NCBI GenBank assembly: GCA_030432015.1
Contig: JAUIHJ010000012.1
Location: forward strand, 1 to 25,036
Direction: 5' to 3'
Length of the DNA: 25,036 bases
Origin: a bacterium
GTDB lineage: Bacteria > Planctomycetota > Planctomycetia > Pirellulales > Pirellulaceae
Part shown: piece by piece, positions 24,101 through 25,036 of the stretch
Numbering within the stretch: position 1 is the stretch's first letter
How the letters are laid out: every line of letters begins with the position of its first letter
Position numbers and translations under genes: made by a program
The notes under the pieces: generated by a model
What the model saw: only the letters and a program-made list of their open reading frames with translations
Told to the model about the DNA's origin: nothing
Databases searched by the model: none

Positions 24101-24838
24101 TCAGGCCGCGTTGCGCATGCGATACGGCAATGGCCGGGGTTCGCGTCGGAGGGGCGCTTGTTCAACCATCTCGGCACCCGACGCGGCCCATTGTTCGGCT
24201 TGGATCGTCACGAAATTCAAGGTCGATTCGACTTGTCGCCGCCACGGCTCCAACGCGGCCCGATCCAGCTTCGGTGGGACTTGGATCGCCGGTCCAACGA
24301 CCGAGCGAGCTTGGGAGTACGGACGTGGAATGGCACACTTGTCCCAGGCCCGTTCGACCCGCCAGGGGCGATCGTAGCCAAATCCCAGCGGGATCAACGG
24401 CAGGCCCAGACGCGACGACAGATAAACAGGGCCCATCGCCAACTCGCGGCGCGGCCCGCGGGGACCGTCAGGGGTAATGGCCAGATTCAAGGAGTCGCTG
24501 CGTCGAAAGATTTCACGTAAGGCTTGCACGCCGCCGCGACTGGACGAACCTCGCACAGCCCCGAATCCCATGTGTCGCGCCGCCTGCGTGAGGATCTCGC
24601 CGTCGGAATGTTTGCTCATCAGCATCGAGATGTCGCAATGGCCCCGCAGATAGAACGGGCAGAGAATGTATTCGTGCCAGACCAGAAAAATGGCGGGGCC
24701 TTGGAAGCGTTGCGAGATCGGGTCGAGGTCGGGATCGTACATCGCGCCACGGTAGTTCAACGTACCCATCCAGATTCGCGCCAGGGAGGCGATCGTGAAG
24801 CCACCGAGTTTTACCAGGAATTCACTTTTGATTTTCAT
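24101..24838 (-). CDS. DUF374 family lysophospholipid acyltransferase-like protein
   Basis: A 245-residue protein of the DUF374 branch of the LPLAT superfamily, which transfers acyl chains to lipid or lipid-A-type acceptors at the membrane. Landmarks in order: a hydrophobic N-terminal segment (about 8-25, LVKLGGFTIASLARIWMG), the HEYI block (FLVWHEYILCPFYL) with an aspartate a few residues later, MLMSKHSDGEI, VRGSSSRGGVQALRE and ITPDGPRGPRRELAMG, then the LPLIPLGFGYDRPWR strand. These match the four-block pattern of DUF374 proteins and the length is typical. The acceptor is unknown; lipid A or another envelope lipid is likely. No Shine-Dalgarno is seen before ATG 24838. The gene follows dapF by 90 nt on the same strand. 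Confidence 0.85.
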   Translation of the reverse strand: MKIKSEFLVKLGGFTIASLARIWMGTLNYRGAMYDPDLDPISQRFQGPAIFLVWHEYILCPFYLRGHCDISMLMSKHSDGEILTQAARHMGFGAVRGSSSRGGVQALREIFRRSDSLNLAITPDGPRGPRRELAMGPVYLSSRLGLPLIPLGFGYDRPWRVERAWDKCAIPRPYSQARSVVGPAIQVPPKLDRAALEPWRRQVESTLNFVTIQAEQWAASGAEMVEQAPLRREPRPLPYRMRNAA

Positions 24839-24928
24839 GTCAGCATCCGTGCCGAGTAATGATGATCCAGGTCGACAGTTCCGTGTTGTCGTTAAGCCAA
24901 CCGAGCCTTCGCGGACGGTTCCTCCGAC

Positions 24929-25036
24929 TCAGTCCGGCCAGTCTCCGGTAAAGACTTCGGTGGCCGGTCCCGTCATGAAGACGTGGTTGGTTGCGGCGTC
25001 CCACTCCAGTTCCAGGTCACCACCCAAGAGGTGATT
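24929..25036 (-). CDS. dapF: Diaminopimelate epimerase, C-terminal fragment (window edge)
   Basis: Only the last 35 codons and the TGA stop (24929-24931) are in the window; the frame is open to base 25036. The translated end contains GGDLELEWDAATNHVFMTGP followed by ATEVFTGDWPD. This matches the characteristic C-terminus of DapF (G-x-LEIEW, then NHVxMTGPA.xVF.G). DapF interconverts LL- and meso-diaminopimelate for lysine and peptidoglycan synthesis. The assignment rests on this short tail alone, so it is good but not certain. Confidence 0.8.
   Translation of the reverse strand, partial: NHLLGGDLELEWDAATNHVFMTGPATEVFTGDWPD

Noticed and set aside
1..25036. CRISPR arrays, transposases, integrases, tRNA or rRNA genes
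   Set aside because: I looked for regularly spaced repeats, mobile-element proteins and tRNA-like cloverleaf ends and saw none; a covariance-model tRNA scan would be needed to be definitive.

Overview
The window looks like a piece of a Planctomycetota chromosome (Pirellula/Blastopirellula-like lineages would fit; the exact genus cannot be read from the sequence). The main evidence is a set of protein families largely typical of that phylum: a DUF1549/DUF1553 cytochrome-like protein followed by a DUF1501 Tat-exported protein, a DUF1570 putative peptidase, a Tat-exported Gfo/Idh/MocA oxidoreductase and a tandem ABC-2 permease. Base composition is fairly GC-rich and uniform. I saw no rRNA, tRNA, CRISPR array, insertion sequence or prophage gene.

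Layout. (1) 1-1555, minus: 3'-truncated two-module ABC-2 type permease with a TTG start. (2) 1823-8608, plus: a co-directional run led by an ECF sigma factor and a putative membrane anti-sigma factor, followed by a secreted coiled-coil protein, the DUF1549/DUF1553 protein with two potential haem sites, a DUF1501 protein and a small lysine-rich exported protein. It closes at a strong hairpin (8642-8676). (3) 8768-13313, minus: Gfo/Idh/MocA oxidoreductase, DUF1570 protein and a fused iron(III)-type ABC permease. (4) 13639-15723, plus: a YfbK-type von Willebrand factor A lipoprotein, whose stop codon overlaps that of a convergent secreted protein (15720-16703). (5) 16827-22351, minus: the housekeeping cluster xseA-xseB-ispA-dxs-nadK (exonuclease VII, isoprenoid precursor synthesis, NAD kinase). 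(6) 22411-25036, minus: a secreted metzincin-type metalloprotease, a DUF374 acyltransferase and the last 35 codons of dapF.

How the parts fit. The ECF sigma/anti-sigma pair is positioned to control its own downstream envelope genes, and this is the best candidate for an undescribed system: all four genes after the regulators encode proteins with export signals. The xseA-to-nadK block is an ordinary, tightly spaced metabolic cluster seen in many bacteria. The rest are mainly envelope or export functions (two putative zinc peptidases, a vWA lipoprotein, two permeases). Several starts were moved downstream of the longest reading frame because a Shine-Dalgarno sequence or signal peptide fits better; these choices are given per gene. 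Functional assignments come from motif recognition by eye, not from database searches.
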